Shown here: positions 1 through 6,563 of the stretch, piece by piece
Numbering within the stretch: position 1 is the first letter of the stretch
How the letters are laid out: each line of letters begins with the position of its first letter
From: RFSX01 sp964495785
GTDB lineage: Bacteria; Bacteroidota; Bacteroidia; Chitinophagales; Saprospiraceae
Reading direction: 5' to 3'
DNA: 64,000 nucleotides
NCBI GenBank assembly: GCA_964495785.1
Contig: CAZBXL010000009.1
Coordinates: 1-64,000 of the forward strand
Made by a program: the position numbers and the translations under genes
The notes under the pieces: model-generated
What the model was told of the DNA's origin: nothing
Databases searched by the model: none
The model's input: only the letters and a program-made list of their open reading frames with translations

Positions 1-858
1 ATTCTTTATAACGTACTGTCTTATGGTCATACCATAGTTGATCTTAAATCCCTTTTGTAATTTATTTGGATTGAGACCTACTTTTTTTGAAAGTTCGTTT
101 ACTGTAAATGTTTTGCTGGGACTTGACTCAATAATATCTTTGACATCTTCGATAAGAGATATATCTACTTTGTCAAATTTGTAGTTATTGTTAATCGGCT
201 CCAAGTACTTTCTGATCATAGTGATAAAGTTGGCTATGAGACGTTTGGTAGCTGATTCTAAAATCAGTTTTCGTTCTAATCCTTCAGTATTTGTTTTTAT
301 TATAGTTGATATCGCATTGGCACTATTGAAACCTATTTTATCTGTGTGCATATAAGGTTTTAATCCTTCGATATCTGTCAGCAATAGTTGTACAGATTTG
401 TGTAGGCTATCGATATCACATTCTATTTTTTCAAGATACTGATCCCTTATAATTTCTATGATTACAATATGCGTATCCGTATCACTCGGGATGATAATAG
501 AATAGGGGAGGCTTTCTGGAGATGCATATATTAGAGACTGGTCAGCCTCAAGCGTCTGAGCCAGAACGCCATTTTCTTGTATGAGGGCTGTTCCTTTTTT
601 GACAAATATAAGCTCTAATGGATTTGCTTCGTATCCTCCATATTCAAGACAAACATCAACGTTGTAGTTTTTGAATTCGACAAGAAGCAATTTTATTCCC
701 TCATCCATATCTAAACTACGGATAAGGTAAGAATCTATGTCATTTTCTGACGTAACTTGCATTTCATCACAATGAGATGAATAAGCTCCTCCTAAGGCTT
801 TTTGAGCAGCTTGTATTCTGTGTTGACTATCTAAGGTCTTAAAATCAATTTTAACCAA
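1..858 (-). CDS. AraC-family transcriptional regulator (C-terminus cut by window edge)
   Basis: A 286-codon open frame on the minus strand runs off the left edge of the window. The first ~160 residues look like an AraC-type ligand-sensing half. The last part in view reads TVNELSKKVGLNPNKLQKGF followed by NYGMTIRQYV, the first helix-turn-helix and the linker of an AraC/XylS DNA-binding domain. The second helix-turn-helix is therefore just outside the window. The start is uncertain: a stop lies four codons upstream of a TTG at 858, and the next in-frame ATG (residue 32) would remove part of the sensing half, so I chose the TTG. Its target and inducer cannot be read from the sequence. It is the only gene to the left of the small-protein cassettes. 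Confidence 0.82.
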   Translation of the reverse strand, partial: MVKIDFKTLDSQHRIQAAQKALGGAYSSHCDEMQVTSENDIDSYLIRSLDMDEGIKLLLVEFKNYNVDVCLEYGGYEANPLELIFVKKGTALIQENGVLAQTLEADQSLIYASPESLPYSIIIPSDTDTHIVIIEIIRDQYLEKIECDIDSLHKSVQLLLTDIEGLKPYMHTDKIGFNSANAISTIIKTNTEGLERKLILESATKRLIANFITMIRKYLEPINNNYKFDKVDISLIEDVKDIIESSPSKTFTVNELSKKVGLNPNKLQKGFKINYGMTIRQYVIKN

Positions 859-1039
859 ATACTTGTTTTATTTCAATTAAATAATATTTGTTTTCGAGTA
901 TACCTTTTTGAAAACCGAATGTTATTAACATACGTAATTAGATTCGGCTACACTGCATATTCAGTACAATCAGATGTAATTTTATAGAACTATTACCGGT
1001 TTATAGATATCTGTGGGGGATATGGTGTTGCTCACAGTG

Positions 1040-1070
1040 GGCTCTTCCAGAATTCTGGGAGGGCCTTTTT
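1040..1070 (+). terminator. Intrinsic terminator without an upstream gene
   Basis: The arms GGCTCTTCCAGAA (1040-1052) and TTCTGGGAGGGCC (1053-1065) pair over 13 bp with two G-U pairs, and TTTTT follows at 1066-1070. The U-tract exists only on the plus strand. No plus-strand protein gene lies upstream inside the window: the AraC gene points the other way. The hairpin may therefore end a small RNA starting near 905; two weaker stems (arms CCGAAT/ATTCGG around 915-948, CTGTG/CACAG around 1011-1037) precede it. The remaining sequence between 859 and 1151 holds nothing else I recognise. Confidence 0.5.
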
Positions 1071-1151
1071 ACTACAAAGGGTATTTATTTCTTATAAAGT
1101 GCCATGTACTTACTTTTAAGTTCGACAAAACAATAAATGTTCGGAATTATA

Positions 1152-1298
1152 TTATGCAGATGGTCTAAGAAAAGCCAGTTTGATAATCTTTGGGGGAAGA
1201 CTATTTAGCATTATATCAACTGAAGGAGCTTTTGCTGAGTCTGTGTTGCTATGCTCTAACTTTATAATCTTGTATTGAATCTGCTCTACTAAGGTCAT
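1152..1298 (-). CDS. Small hypothetical protein, 48 aa, second gene of cassette 1
   Basis: The frame opens with ATG at 1298, preceded by an in-frame stop seven codons upstream, and encodes 48 residues beginning MTLVEQIQYKIIKLEHSN and ending LAFLRPSA. It lies 111 bp downstream of the 65-residue protein gene of cassette 1 on the same strand, the same place that the 85-residue gene occupies in cassette 2. Both proteins contain a QxKxIKL-like stretch (QYKIIKL here, DQKVIKL there) and both end in RP(S/T)A, so they may be diverged homologues. This resemblance is short and could be chance. No signal peptide or known domain is visible. Translation is unproven. Confidence 0.4.
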   Translation of the reverse strand: MTLVEQIQYKIIKLEHSNTDSAKAPSVDIMLNSLPPKIIKLAFLRPSA

Positions 1299-1409
1299 GA
1301 GTTTAAAGTTTAAAGGTTATTGTAATTGCTTGATGCTTAGGTGCTTTAATGTGTGTAAGTTATCTTTTGTTTACTTTGTGATTCCTGTAAATAATATTGG
1401 TCTATTTCA

Positions 1410-1607
1410 TTAAGTTAATTCCGTATTTGAAAGTGACATCACAAGAGACTCCATAGCTTCTATGATATCTTGTATATCAAAGTCAAAAACAACCATCCCG
1501 TTATTCAATTTCTTTTGTCGAAATAGTTCTGCTTGACGATTTGCTACAGTGTTAATCCCTTGAATGCTCTCTACTGGAATATACTTTGCTGCGTTTTGTG
1601 TTATCAT
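1410..1607 (-). CDS. Small protein of unknown family, 65 aa (paralogue A)
   Basis: This protein has the same length as the one encoded at 2667-2864 and shares its core: LFRQKKLNNGMVVFDFDI here against LFVQKKLNNDLVVFDFDI there, followed in both by a short acidic helix (IIEAMESLVMSL / VIEMMDSLLEAL). The N-terminal ~28 residues differ between the two. I recognise no domain, signal peptide or membrane segment. The gene is preceded at a fixed distance by a sigma-54-like promoter and an upstream palindrome, both also duplicated in front of the paralogue. Conservation of coding core, length and control region makes this a real gene. Function unknown; the conserved half may bind a partner. A RiPP precursor is possible but no modifying enzyme is nearby. 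Confidence 0.7.
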   Translation of the reverse strand: MITQNAAKYIPVESIQGINTVANRQAELFRQKKLNNGMVVFDFDIQDIIEAMESLVMSLSNTELT

Positions 1608-1633
1608 TTGCCTATTATTTATACAAGGGAGTC

Positions 1634-1650
1634 TACAACCCCCATGCCAA
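1634..1650 (-). promoter_or_regulatory. Sigma-54-type -24/-12 promoter, copy 1
   Basis: On the minus strand the site reads TTGGCATGGGGGTTGTA. This matches the sigma-54 consensus TGGCACG-N4-TTGCW with the invariant GG, correct 10-bp spacing and TTG; the only departure at the core is GT in place of GC at -12. The predicted transcription start is near 1623, giving a leader of about 16 nt before the ATG at 1607. The identical element occurs at 2892-2908. Confidence 0.65.
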
Positions 1651-1737
1651 AGTTTTAATTAATTGATATTCAATAGGTTATGATAATTTTCTGTATTCTA
1701 TTTTTCTGATATTTCAGAAATTGATGATATTTCGGGA
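1635..1737. repeat. Duplicated control block, copy 1
   Basis: This 103-bp block aligns without gaps to 2893-2995. It holds a 20-bp identical promoter box at one end, a shared 11-bp TGATATTCAAT element at 1664, the palindrome at 1704-1719 and a shared TGATGA..T.TCGG tail. The sequence between these elements has diverged while their spacing has not, which points to selection on the sites. Confidence 0.75.
1704..1719. promoter_or_regulatory. Palindromic enhancer-like site, copy 1
   Basis: The sequence TTCTGATATTTCAGAA has 6-bp inverted arms (TTCTGA/TCAGAA) and is the exact reverse complement of the copy at 2962-2977. Its centre lies about 88 bp upstream of the predicted start point of the minus-strand small gene and about 98 bp upstream of that of the plus-strand lipoprotein gene. 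Those distances are typical of binding sites for sigma-54 activators. The natural candidate regulator is the enhancer-binding protein at 6564-8339, but that link is inference. Confidence 0.6.
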
Positions 1738-1783
1738 CTCAGAAAGCAGTGGTTTATTCCGATTGATAGATTATGTCAGAACG

Positions 1784-1799
1784 TGGTATAAGAGATGCT
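1784..1799 (+). promoter_or_regulatory. Sigma-54-type -24/-12 promoter for the lipoprotein gene
   Basis: The site reads TGGTATAAGAGATGCT. It fits TGGYRYR-N4-TTGCW at GG, YRYR, the 10-bp spacer and GC, with a single mismatch in TTGCW. The predicted start point near 1810 leaves a 20-nt leader before the ATG at 1830. It is not a sequence copy of the other two promoters, so it supports sigma-54 control independently. Confidence 0.5.
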
Positions 1800-1829
1800 T
1801 AATAAAAGTCGTTATTATAGTATCCCGTC

Positions 1830-2234
1830 ATGAATACTAAAACAGTTTTATTCGTAATTGTGAGTTTTTTTCTATTTCAAAGATGTACCCCAACTTTGGA
1901 TCTGTCCGTTGATTATCCTATTTCTGATGATAGTGATACCGAGCTTCAAATACAATTTGATTTCAAAAGACTCAGGAAAAGTGGGAGTAAGAACTTAGAT
2001 CTAACAAGAGTATGGATATATAAAGACGAACGATTGGTTTTAGATATGGAAAAAGTGGAGTATGGTGAAGAGATACAACATAGATGGAATTTTCCAGCCA
2101 TTCCTGAGGGTTTTAAGATAACGTATCCGATAAACATGGATACAATGCCATCAATCAAGAAAGGTGATTCTTTGAGGTTTGAATTTTTAGCTGGTGGTGG
2201 ATACAATTCGTGGGAGTATAAGCCTAAATCTTAA
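1830..2234 (+). CDS. Predicted lipoprotein, unknown function, 134 aa
   Basis: The N-terminus MNTKTVLFVIVSFFLFQRC is a short positively charged start, a hydrophobic run and a cysteine at 19, which suggests a lipoprotein signal peptide, although FQRC is a loose lipobox. The mature part is rich in beta-type sequence and has a gliding-motility/GldH-like feel (a periplasmic or outer-membrane-anchored small beta domain), but I see no motif that settles this. It is transcribed divergently from the 65-residue small gene, with one palindrome between them, and has its own sigma-54-like promoter at 1784-1799. This arrangement suggests co-regulation with the small proteins. The gene stands alone: the next features downstream point the other way. 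Confidence 0.75.
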   Translation: MNTKTVLFVIVSFFLFQRCTPTLDLSVDYPISDDSDTELQIQFDFKRLRKSGSKNLDLTRVWIYKDERLVLDMEKVEYGEEIQHRWNFPAIPEGFKITYPINMDTMPSIKKGDSLRFEFLAGGGYNSWEYKPKS

Positions 2235-2391
2235 CTGTATCGTTTTTTGTAGACAATGGGTGCTCTCTGTGGTTTCTCCATCGTGTAATAATACGATCGA
2301 TTAGATATGTAGAAGGGTATATTGTAAAGTTATATTTTGACTATTAATAGTGTGCACAGGATATTCAGAATAAGTTATAATAGATAAGCTA

Positions 2392-2649
2392 TTAAGCTGT
2401 TGGCCTGTATTGAGGTAGCTGCATAGGATTAGAAGAGCATCTTCTACTCTTTTTATTTGTAGCATTTATATTGATCACACTATTTTGCTTTAGTTTAATG
2501 ACCTTCTGGTCCAGAGACTTATTAAGGTCGTACTTCTTATTAGTAGTATCATTATCTATTGCTTTTAAGTCTGCGAAATACCAATCCAATTTTGATTCAA
2601 TCTGATTGATTAAGTTTCTTGTCTCGTCTTTAATTACATTCCTATTCAT
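2392..2649 (-). CDS. Small hypothetical protein, 85 aa, second gene of cassette 2
   Basis: This frame starts 17 bp after the stop of the 65-residue gene at 2667-2864 and should share its transcript. The first ~50 residues look helical and charged (around IESKLDWYFADLKAID). The tail is rich in Asn, Lys, Ser and Pro and ends MQLPQYRPTA. The terminal RP(S/T)A also ends the 48-residue protein of cassette 1. No known domain, signal sequence or transmembrane segment is visible, and there is a single cysteine in the tail. The tight coupling to the upstream gene supports it as a coding sequence. Its function is unknown. The 157 bp beyond it, up to the lipoprotein stop at 2234, hold nothing I recognise. 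Confidence 0.55.
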   Translation of the reverse strand: MNRNVIKDETRNLINQIESKLDWYFADLKAIDNDTTNKKYDLNKSLDQKVIKLKQNSVININATNKKSRRCSSNPMQLPQYRPTA

Positions 2650-2666
2650 AACTTATTCTTTTGTAT

Positions 2667-2864
2667 CTAATCTTTATCTATTTCATTTAATGCTTCAAGT
2701 AGAGAATCCATCATCTCAATTACCTTATCTATATCAAAATCAAATACCACCAAGTCGTTATTTAATTTCTTCTGAACGAATAATGCTTCTTCGTATTCTT
2801 TATTGGCTTTAGCATTTGATTCTCCGTTAGAGTTAGTTTGATTCTTGTTCTTGAGTGCTATCAT
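2667..2864 (-). CDS. Small protein of unknown family, 65 aa (paralogue B)
   Basis: This is the second member of the family described for 1410-1607: the same length, the same MI start, and the same core QKKLNN..VVFDFDI followed by an acidic helix (VIEMMDSLLEALNEID). Its N-terminal third is Asn/Lys-rich and probably disordered. It lies directly downstream of the heme oxygenase gene of the phytochrome operon, on the same strand, but has its own sigma-54-like promoter at 2892-2908. It could therefore be read both from that promoter and by read-through from the phytochrome operon. No homologue with a known role comes to mind. Confidence 0.7.
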   Translation of the reverse strand: MIALKNKNQTNSNGESNAKANKEYEEALFVQKKLNNDLVVFDFDIDKVIEMMDSLLEALNEIDKD

Positions 2865-2891
2865 TATCTGCCAGTTTTGTGATTATCCATA

Positions 2892-2908
2892 TACAACCCC
2901 CATGCCAA
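2892..2908 (-). promoter_or_regulatory. Sigma-54-type -24/-12 promoter, copy 2
   Basis: It is identical to the copy at 1634-1650 (TTGGCATGGGGGTTGTA on the minus strand). The predicted start point is near 2881, 17 nt before the ATG at 2864. Exact conservation of the 17-bp core, including the unusual GT at -12, while flanking sequence has drifted argues that it is functional. Confidence 0.65.
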
Positions 2909-2995
2909 AGTTGTAATAGACTGATATTCAATTGATTGTAAGAAAAGTGAATGTAATTTATTTCTGAAATATCAGAAACTGATGAAATGTCGGCA
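2893..2995. repeat. Duplicated control block, copy 2
   Basis: This is the partner of 1635-1737, in the same orientation relative to its small gene and with the same internal spacing. It fills nearly all of the gap between the heme oxygenase stop (3026) and the small-gene leader. Confidence 0.75.
2962..2977. promoter_or_regulatory. Palindromic enhancer-like site, copy 2
   Basis: TTCTGAAATATCAGAA has arms TTCTGA/TCAGAA. Its centre is about 88 bp upstream of the predicted start point at 2881, exactly as in copy 1. I found no further copy in the intergenic regions I read. Confidence 0.6.
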
Positions 2996-3025
2996 TCAAA
3001 ATTATCCGAAACCTCGCAGTATAAT

Positions 3026-3607
3026 TTAGGTGAGTGTGGTGTAGAATCTGTAGTTCTCGATGATAGAGTCCCACATAAGATCAATGGCTTTATTGAATTG
3101 TTCATGATTAAGATTGCTACTCAAGATAGCGGCTTCTTGCAAGAATTCTTTCATCAGAACCTTATCAGTTGCATGATTAATGTAGTTCATGCTGAATTCA
3201 GATTTTTGTTTTATTAAGTAGGATCGAATCATGTTTTTACCCATAACAGAACCTTGATATATATATACAGGTATCAATGCAGGTATCATGATATCCGATT
3301 GAGTAATTGATAAGGGTCTGATATGTGTAGCGTAATTATCAGAGATGTCTGATCTCAAAGACTTCGTTGTTTGAGAATCAGGCAAGTATTTAGAATAGTT
3401 TGAATATTTGTCAGGGGTTACTTGAGCGGCATTAATGATATATTCTGCGAATGAAAGATTATGACATAACCACGCTTGATATTGATGGCCATCTATATTA
3501 TTGTTTTTCAGGGCATGACTAATACCAAATTGGTCTATGGTCTGATGCCACGACTTAGAACGATGCCTAAGTCTACTGAGAGCACTTTCCTTATTTAAGT
3601 TTATCAA
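3026..3607 (-). CDS. bphO: Bacteriophytochrome-associated heme oxygenase
   Basis: This 193-residue protein would open heme to biliverdin IXalpha, the chromophore of the phytochrome encoded upstream, releasing iron and CO. It has the usual length of bacterial heme oxygenases. The likely proximal heme-ligand histidine sits in RHRSKSWHQTI near residue 21, and YIYQGSVMGKNMI near 116-128 matches the distal-helix region where the family has a small-residue-rich G-S-x-x-G kink. The start is a TTG at 3607, overlapping the response-regulator gene by 17 bp, so translation is probably coupled. The order phytochrome, regulator, oxygenase makes one operon. A ferredoxin or other electron donor is not encoded here. 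Confidence 0.85.
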   Translation of the reverse strand: MINLNKESALSRLRHRSKSWHQTIDQFGISHALKNNNIDGHQYQAWLCHNLSFAEYIINAAQVTPDKYSNYSKYLPDSQTTKSLRSDISDNYATHIRPLSITQSDIMIPALIPVYIYQGSVMGKNMIRSYLIKQKSEFSMNYINHATDKVLMKEFLQEAAILSSNLNHEQFNKAIDLMWDSIIENYRFYTTLT

Positions 3608-4148
3608 GATCTTGGATTATTTGGAGAATTTCTTTCGATTCTGATACACCAAGTTTTTCTTGTATCTTAATTTCAAGTTTTTGTAAGGTATACTTTATGT
3701 TGCATATGAGTTTATCCCGATCTATTCTGTCTCTAACTTGGCTTGCGTGATTATTTATTACTTTAGAGACGACCTGAGGTAGTTCATGAATCTCATCTTT
3801 TAGAACATAGCCATTAGCTCCTTTGAGTATCGAATCTGATAATTCATTATGACTGTTGAGAGCACTCGTACAGAAAACAAATGGTACATCACTTTTCTCT
3901 CTGACTTCTATAAGAACATCTAAGCCATTACACGATCTTAATCTGAAGTCTGAGATGATTATATCAGGTTTGACCCAACTTAACTGTTTCATTAATTGGT
4001 CCTTGGTTTCTGTTACCAGTAACAGGGCTTCTGGAAATTCTCTCTTCAATATGTTCCCGATTAATTTTAAGTCATCAGGATTATCGTCTAAGACAAATAT
4101 GTTTTGTGGACTCACTTTTTGTTCCTGGTTAATTATATTCATTTCCAA
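3591..4148 (-). CDS. Single-domain response regulator with C-terminal helical tail
   Basis: The receiver domain covers residues ~15-135. The acidic pair is D21-D22, the phosphorylated aspartate is D67 in IISDFRL, T94/S95 form the switch position and K117 the conserved lysine. No DNA-binding domain follows: the last ~50 residues look like a charged helix or coiled coil. The gene overlaps the phytochrome gene by 20 bp and the heme oxygenase gene by 17 bp. It is most likely the partner of the phytochrome kinase, acting through protein contacts or as a phosphate relay. The output partner cannot be read from the sequence. Confidence 0.87.
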   Translation of the reverse strand: MEMNIINQEQKVSPQNIFVLDDNPDDLKLIGNILKREFPEALLLVTETKDQLMKQLSWVKPDIIISDFRLRSCNGLDVLIEVREKSDVPFVFCTSALNSHNELSDSILKGANGYVLKDEIHELPQVVSKVINNHASQVRDRIDRDKLICNIKYTLQKLEIKIQEKLGVSESKEILQIIQDLDKLK

Positions 4149-6321
4149 TTTTACTTTTCAAATTTGGCATTTTTATTTTAATTACGGCTCCTTCTGGTTC
4201 ATTATGTGTAGCTATGACCTCTCCTTCATGTCGTAAGATTACACTCTTAACGATGCTTAATCCTATACCTGTTCCTTCATGCTGTTTGTTTGATACAGCT
4301 CTGCGATACATATCAAAGATGGCACTCAGCATTTTATCAGGTATACCTATACCGTTATCTTTAAATACAATATAAAAGTTGTCGTTTTCCTCATATGTAT
4401 CAATACTTAATCGAGGATTATTTTTTGTAGAACTATACTTCGCTGCATTATCTATAAGATTACATATGACCTGAGTTAACATTAATTCATCTCCATAGAT
4501 TTCTTGCAACTGACAATTTAATTCTACCTCGAGCTTAGGGTAGAGATGCTTAATGCTAGATACTTCCTTATTTATAAGCTTTTCTAAGTCTAATTTATTG
4601 ACATTGATGACAGACTTAGCAAACTTGGAGTACTCTAAGATTCCATTAATATAGGTCTTCATCTTTTGGGCATTTTCATAAGTTGCGTCTAACATCTCAA
4701 GGCCCTTATTACCGATCTGGTCACCAAAATCGTCAATCACAAATTTTGTGAAATTCTCAATGATTCTTAATGGCGCCTTCAGGTCGTGGCTTAGCACAGA
4801 TGAAAAGTTCTCAAGTTCTGCATAAGCCAGTTCTAATTTATTATACAGTTTCTCTAATTCACCAAAACGCTGATATACAGCAGCATAGATATTTTCCTTA
4901 AGAGATTGTGCTCGTTTTATATCAAGCTTGGTCCAAGGTAATGACGTACCGTTTACTTCATCTATCCACTTAGAAAATGAATTTCTGGGATTCATGGATT
5001 TATTGTCTGGATCGTAAGCTTTTGATTTATTGGGGTTTCCAGCCCAAGTTTCTTTATACTTTCTCTCAGCTCTATAGATTATTATAAAGTTGTTATTGTC
5101 TAATGACATGGGCAGATACAGGTAGCCCGCTATATTATTTCCATTGACATATTCTGATGGCAATCTATTATCATGCACTATCTGATCCTTATCTTCTTTT
5201 TTGTCAAATTCTGAAGCCATTTTGAATACCTTAGCTTCATCTAATACAATACCGTGAGTTTCGTATATCCCATTGACAAATACACTAATACCGTCAGCCT
5301 TAAATATTTTAAATATATCAGAAGCATTTTTGATGATTTTCTCGACAAGATTATCTGATTTTTTTACATCTAAGAATAAGGTGTTATTTAATATTTTGTA
5401 TTTATTCGCCAGTTCTTTATCCTCAAAGGTGAGTTGTAGATTGATCTGATTAGATATAAGTATTGAAAGAAACTTTAACCACTCTCTTTCTTGATAATAT
5501 AGGAATCTGGGAGATTTATTATGACAAGCAATCAATCCCCATAGTTCATTATCCACCGAGATTCCTAGACTGAAACTACTGTTGACCCCCATATTTCTGA
5601 GATATTGCATATGTATGGGAGAGACACCACGAGCGTGTACTTTCTTTAGGTCAAGTTCATAATCAGTCTTGGATTCAGTATTTCTATATAGCCTATTATG
5701 CTCTATCTCAGTGTTATAAACACTTCTTATTTTACTATAATTGTATAGCTGACGTGCTTGTTCAGGAATATCACTTGCTGGAAATTTAAGACCCATGTAC
5801 GAAGGCATGGTGTCTTTTTTCTGTTCTAACATGACCTTACCGCTACCATCATGATCAAACTTATAAATCATTACCTGATCGTATCCGATAATTTCATAGA
5901 CACAGTTTACAGCCTTCACAAGTAAGTTGTCTAAGTCAGGTGCCGACATAATCTCTACAGTGGCGTCTCTAAGGGCTTCTTCCTTGTATATAGAGTGCTT
6001 TTGTGAGTTGTAGACTATCTCAAATATTAATAAGTTGTTCTCACTATGTATAATAACGTTATGCTTATCCCCTTCAATAAATGTCAGTTCTTCTTTCGTA
6101 TCCCACTGATCTAAAGATAAGTATAAGCTTACAAGCTCTTTAGGCGATTGTTTTTGTAGTGATTTTACAAACTTTTCAGTAGCATAATACCATGACGTTA
6201 AAGACTTATCCGTGATGATAAGCTCACTAAATGGTTGTATAGAGTGTATTCTATGGAGTGGCTCCGAGGAGCAGTTTTCCAAATCGTACTCTATGTCGTA
6301 CAGTTTATATTTATCCGGCAA
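4129..6321 (-). CDS. bphP: Bacteriophytochrome histidine kinase (PAS-GAF-PHY-HisKA-HATPase)
   Basis: This 730-residue red/far-red photosensor kinase is complete. Cys17 in the N-terminal stretch ENCSSEPLHRIHSIQP is the expected thioether site for biliverdin. The GAF domain has PASDIP at 181-186 and SPIHMQYLRNMGV around 234-246. The PHY tongue shows WAGNP at 426-430 and PRNSF at 445-449. The kinase has its phospho-acceptor His512 in SHDLKAPLR, an N-box NLIDNAAKYS, DNGIGIP and GTGIGLSIV. All key residues of a light-regulated kinase are present. The start is a TTG at 6321; the ATG upstream is out of frame. The next genes are its response regulator and the oxygenase that makes its chromophore. Confidence 0.93.
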   Translation of the reverse strand: MPDKYKLYDIEYDLENCSSEPLHRIHSIQPFSELIITDKSLTSWYYATEKFVKSLQKQSPKELVSLYLSLDQWDTKEELTFIEGDKHNVIIHSENNLLIFEIVYNSQKHSIYKEEALRDATVEIMSAPDLDNLLVKAVNCVYEIIGYDQVMIYKFDHDGSGKVMLEQKKDTMPSYMGLKFPASDIPEQARQLYNYSKIRSVYNTEIEHNRLYRNTESKTDYELDLKKVHARGVSPIHMQYLRNMGVNSSFSLGISVDNELWGLIACHNKSPRFLYYQEREWLKFLSILISNQINLQLTFEDKELANKYKILNNTLFLDVKKSDNLVEKIIKNASDIFKIFKADGISVFVNGIYETHGIVLDEAKVFKMASEFDKKEDKDQIVHDNRLPSEYVNGNNIAGYLYLPMSLDNNNFIIIYRAERKYKETWAGNPNKSKAYDPDNKSMNPRNSFSKWIDEVNGTSLPWTKLDIKRAQSLKENIYAAVYQRFGELEKLYNKLELAYAELENFSSVLSHDLKAPLRIIENFTKFVIDDFGDQIGNKGLEMLDATYENAQKMKTYINGILEYSKFAKSVINVNKLDLEKLINKEVSSIKHLYPKLEVELNCQLQEIYGDELMLTQVICNLIDNAAKYSSTKNNPRLSIDTYEENDNFYIVFKDNGIGIPDKMLSAIFDMYRRAVSNKQHEGTGIGLSIVKSVILRHEGEVIATHNEPEGAVIKIKMPNLKSKIGNEYN

Positions 6322-6381
6322 CTGAATGCATGCTTTTATAAAATAAAAATTGCAATTCGGCGAGGCATATGGTGTGTATCA

Positions 6382-6389
6382 CAAATATA
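6382..6389 (-). promoter_or_regulatory. Bacteroidota -7 element for the phytochrome operon
   Basis: The minus strand reads TATATTTG, a full match to TAnnTTTG, about 60 bp before the bphP start. I see no TTTG at the ideal -33 distance, so only half of the promoter is supported. Confidence 0.4.
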
Positions 6390-6532
6390 GGCTTTATAAA
6401 TAATTATTTACAGTTTTATTTTCATTGTAATACGAGCTTATTGATAAGCTTTTGATCTCATTAATTAATATTTTACTTACTCTCTAAAAATATTACTTTA
6501 GTATTTTGCCAGTAATTAGAATTAATAAATTT

Positions 6533-6540
6533 TAAGTTTG
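6533..6540 (+). promoter_or_regulatory. Bacteroidota -7 element for the enhancer-binding protein gene
   Basis: TAAGTTTG matches TAnnTTTG, 23 bp before the ATG at 6564. A TTTG at 6505-6508 is 24 bp upstream, slightly farther than the usual 19-21. It suggests that the activator gene itself is read by the housekeeping sigma factor. Confidence 0.4.
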
Positions 6541-6563
6541 TCAATACTTAAGAAATACAATTC

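Noticed and set aside
1018..1031. GG-N10-GC with TTGCT on the plus strand, like a fourth sigma-54 promoter
   Set aside because: The YRYR part of the -24 element does not fit, and the start point would be only ~30 bp before the terminator at 1040-1070, leaving no useful transcript.
1946..2206. Minus-strand frame opposite the lipoprotein gene
   Set aside because: It is a shadow of 1830-2234: the plus-strand protein has a signal peptide and promoter, the other has neither.
1410..2864. The small proteins as ribosomally made, modified peptides (RiPP precursors)
   Set aside because: No modifying enzyme, peptidase-transporter or double-glycine leader is visible near them, and the conserved part is a hydrophobic/acidic core rather than a leader plus core peptide.
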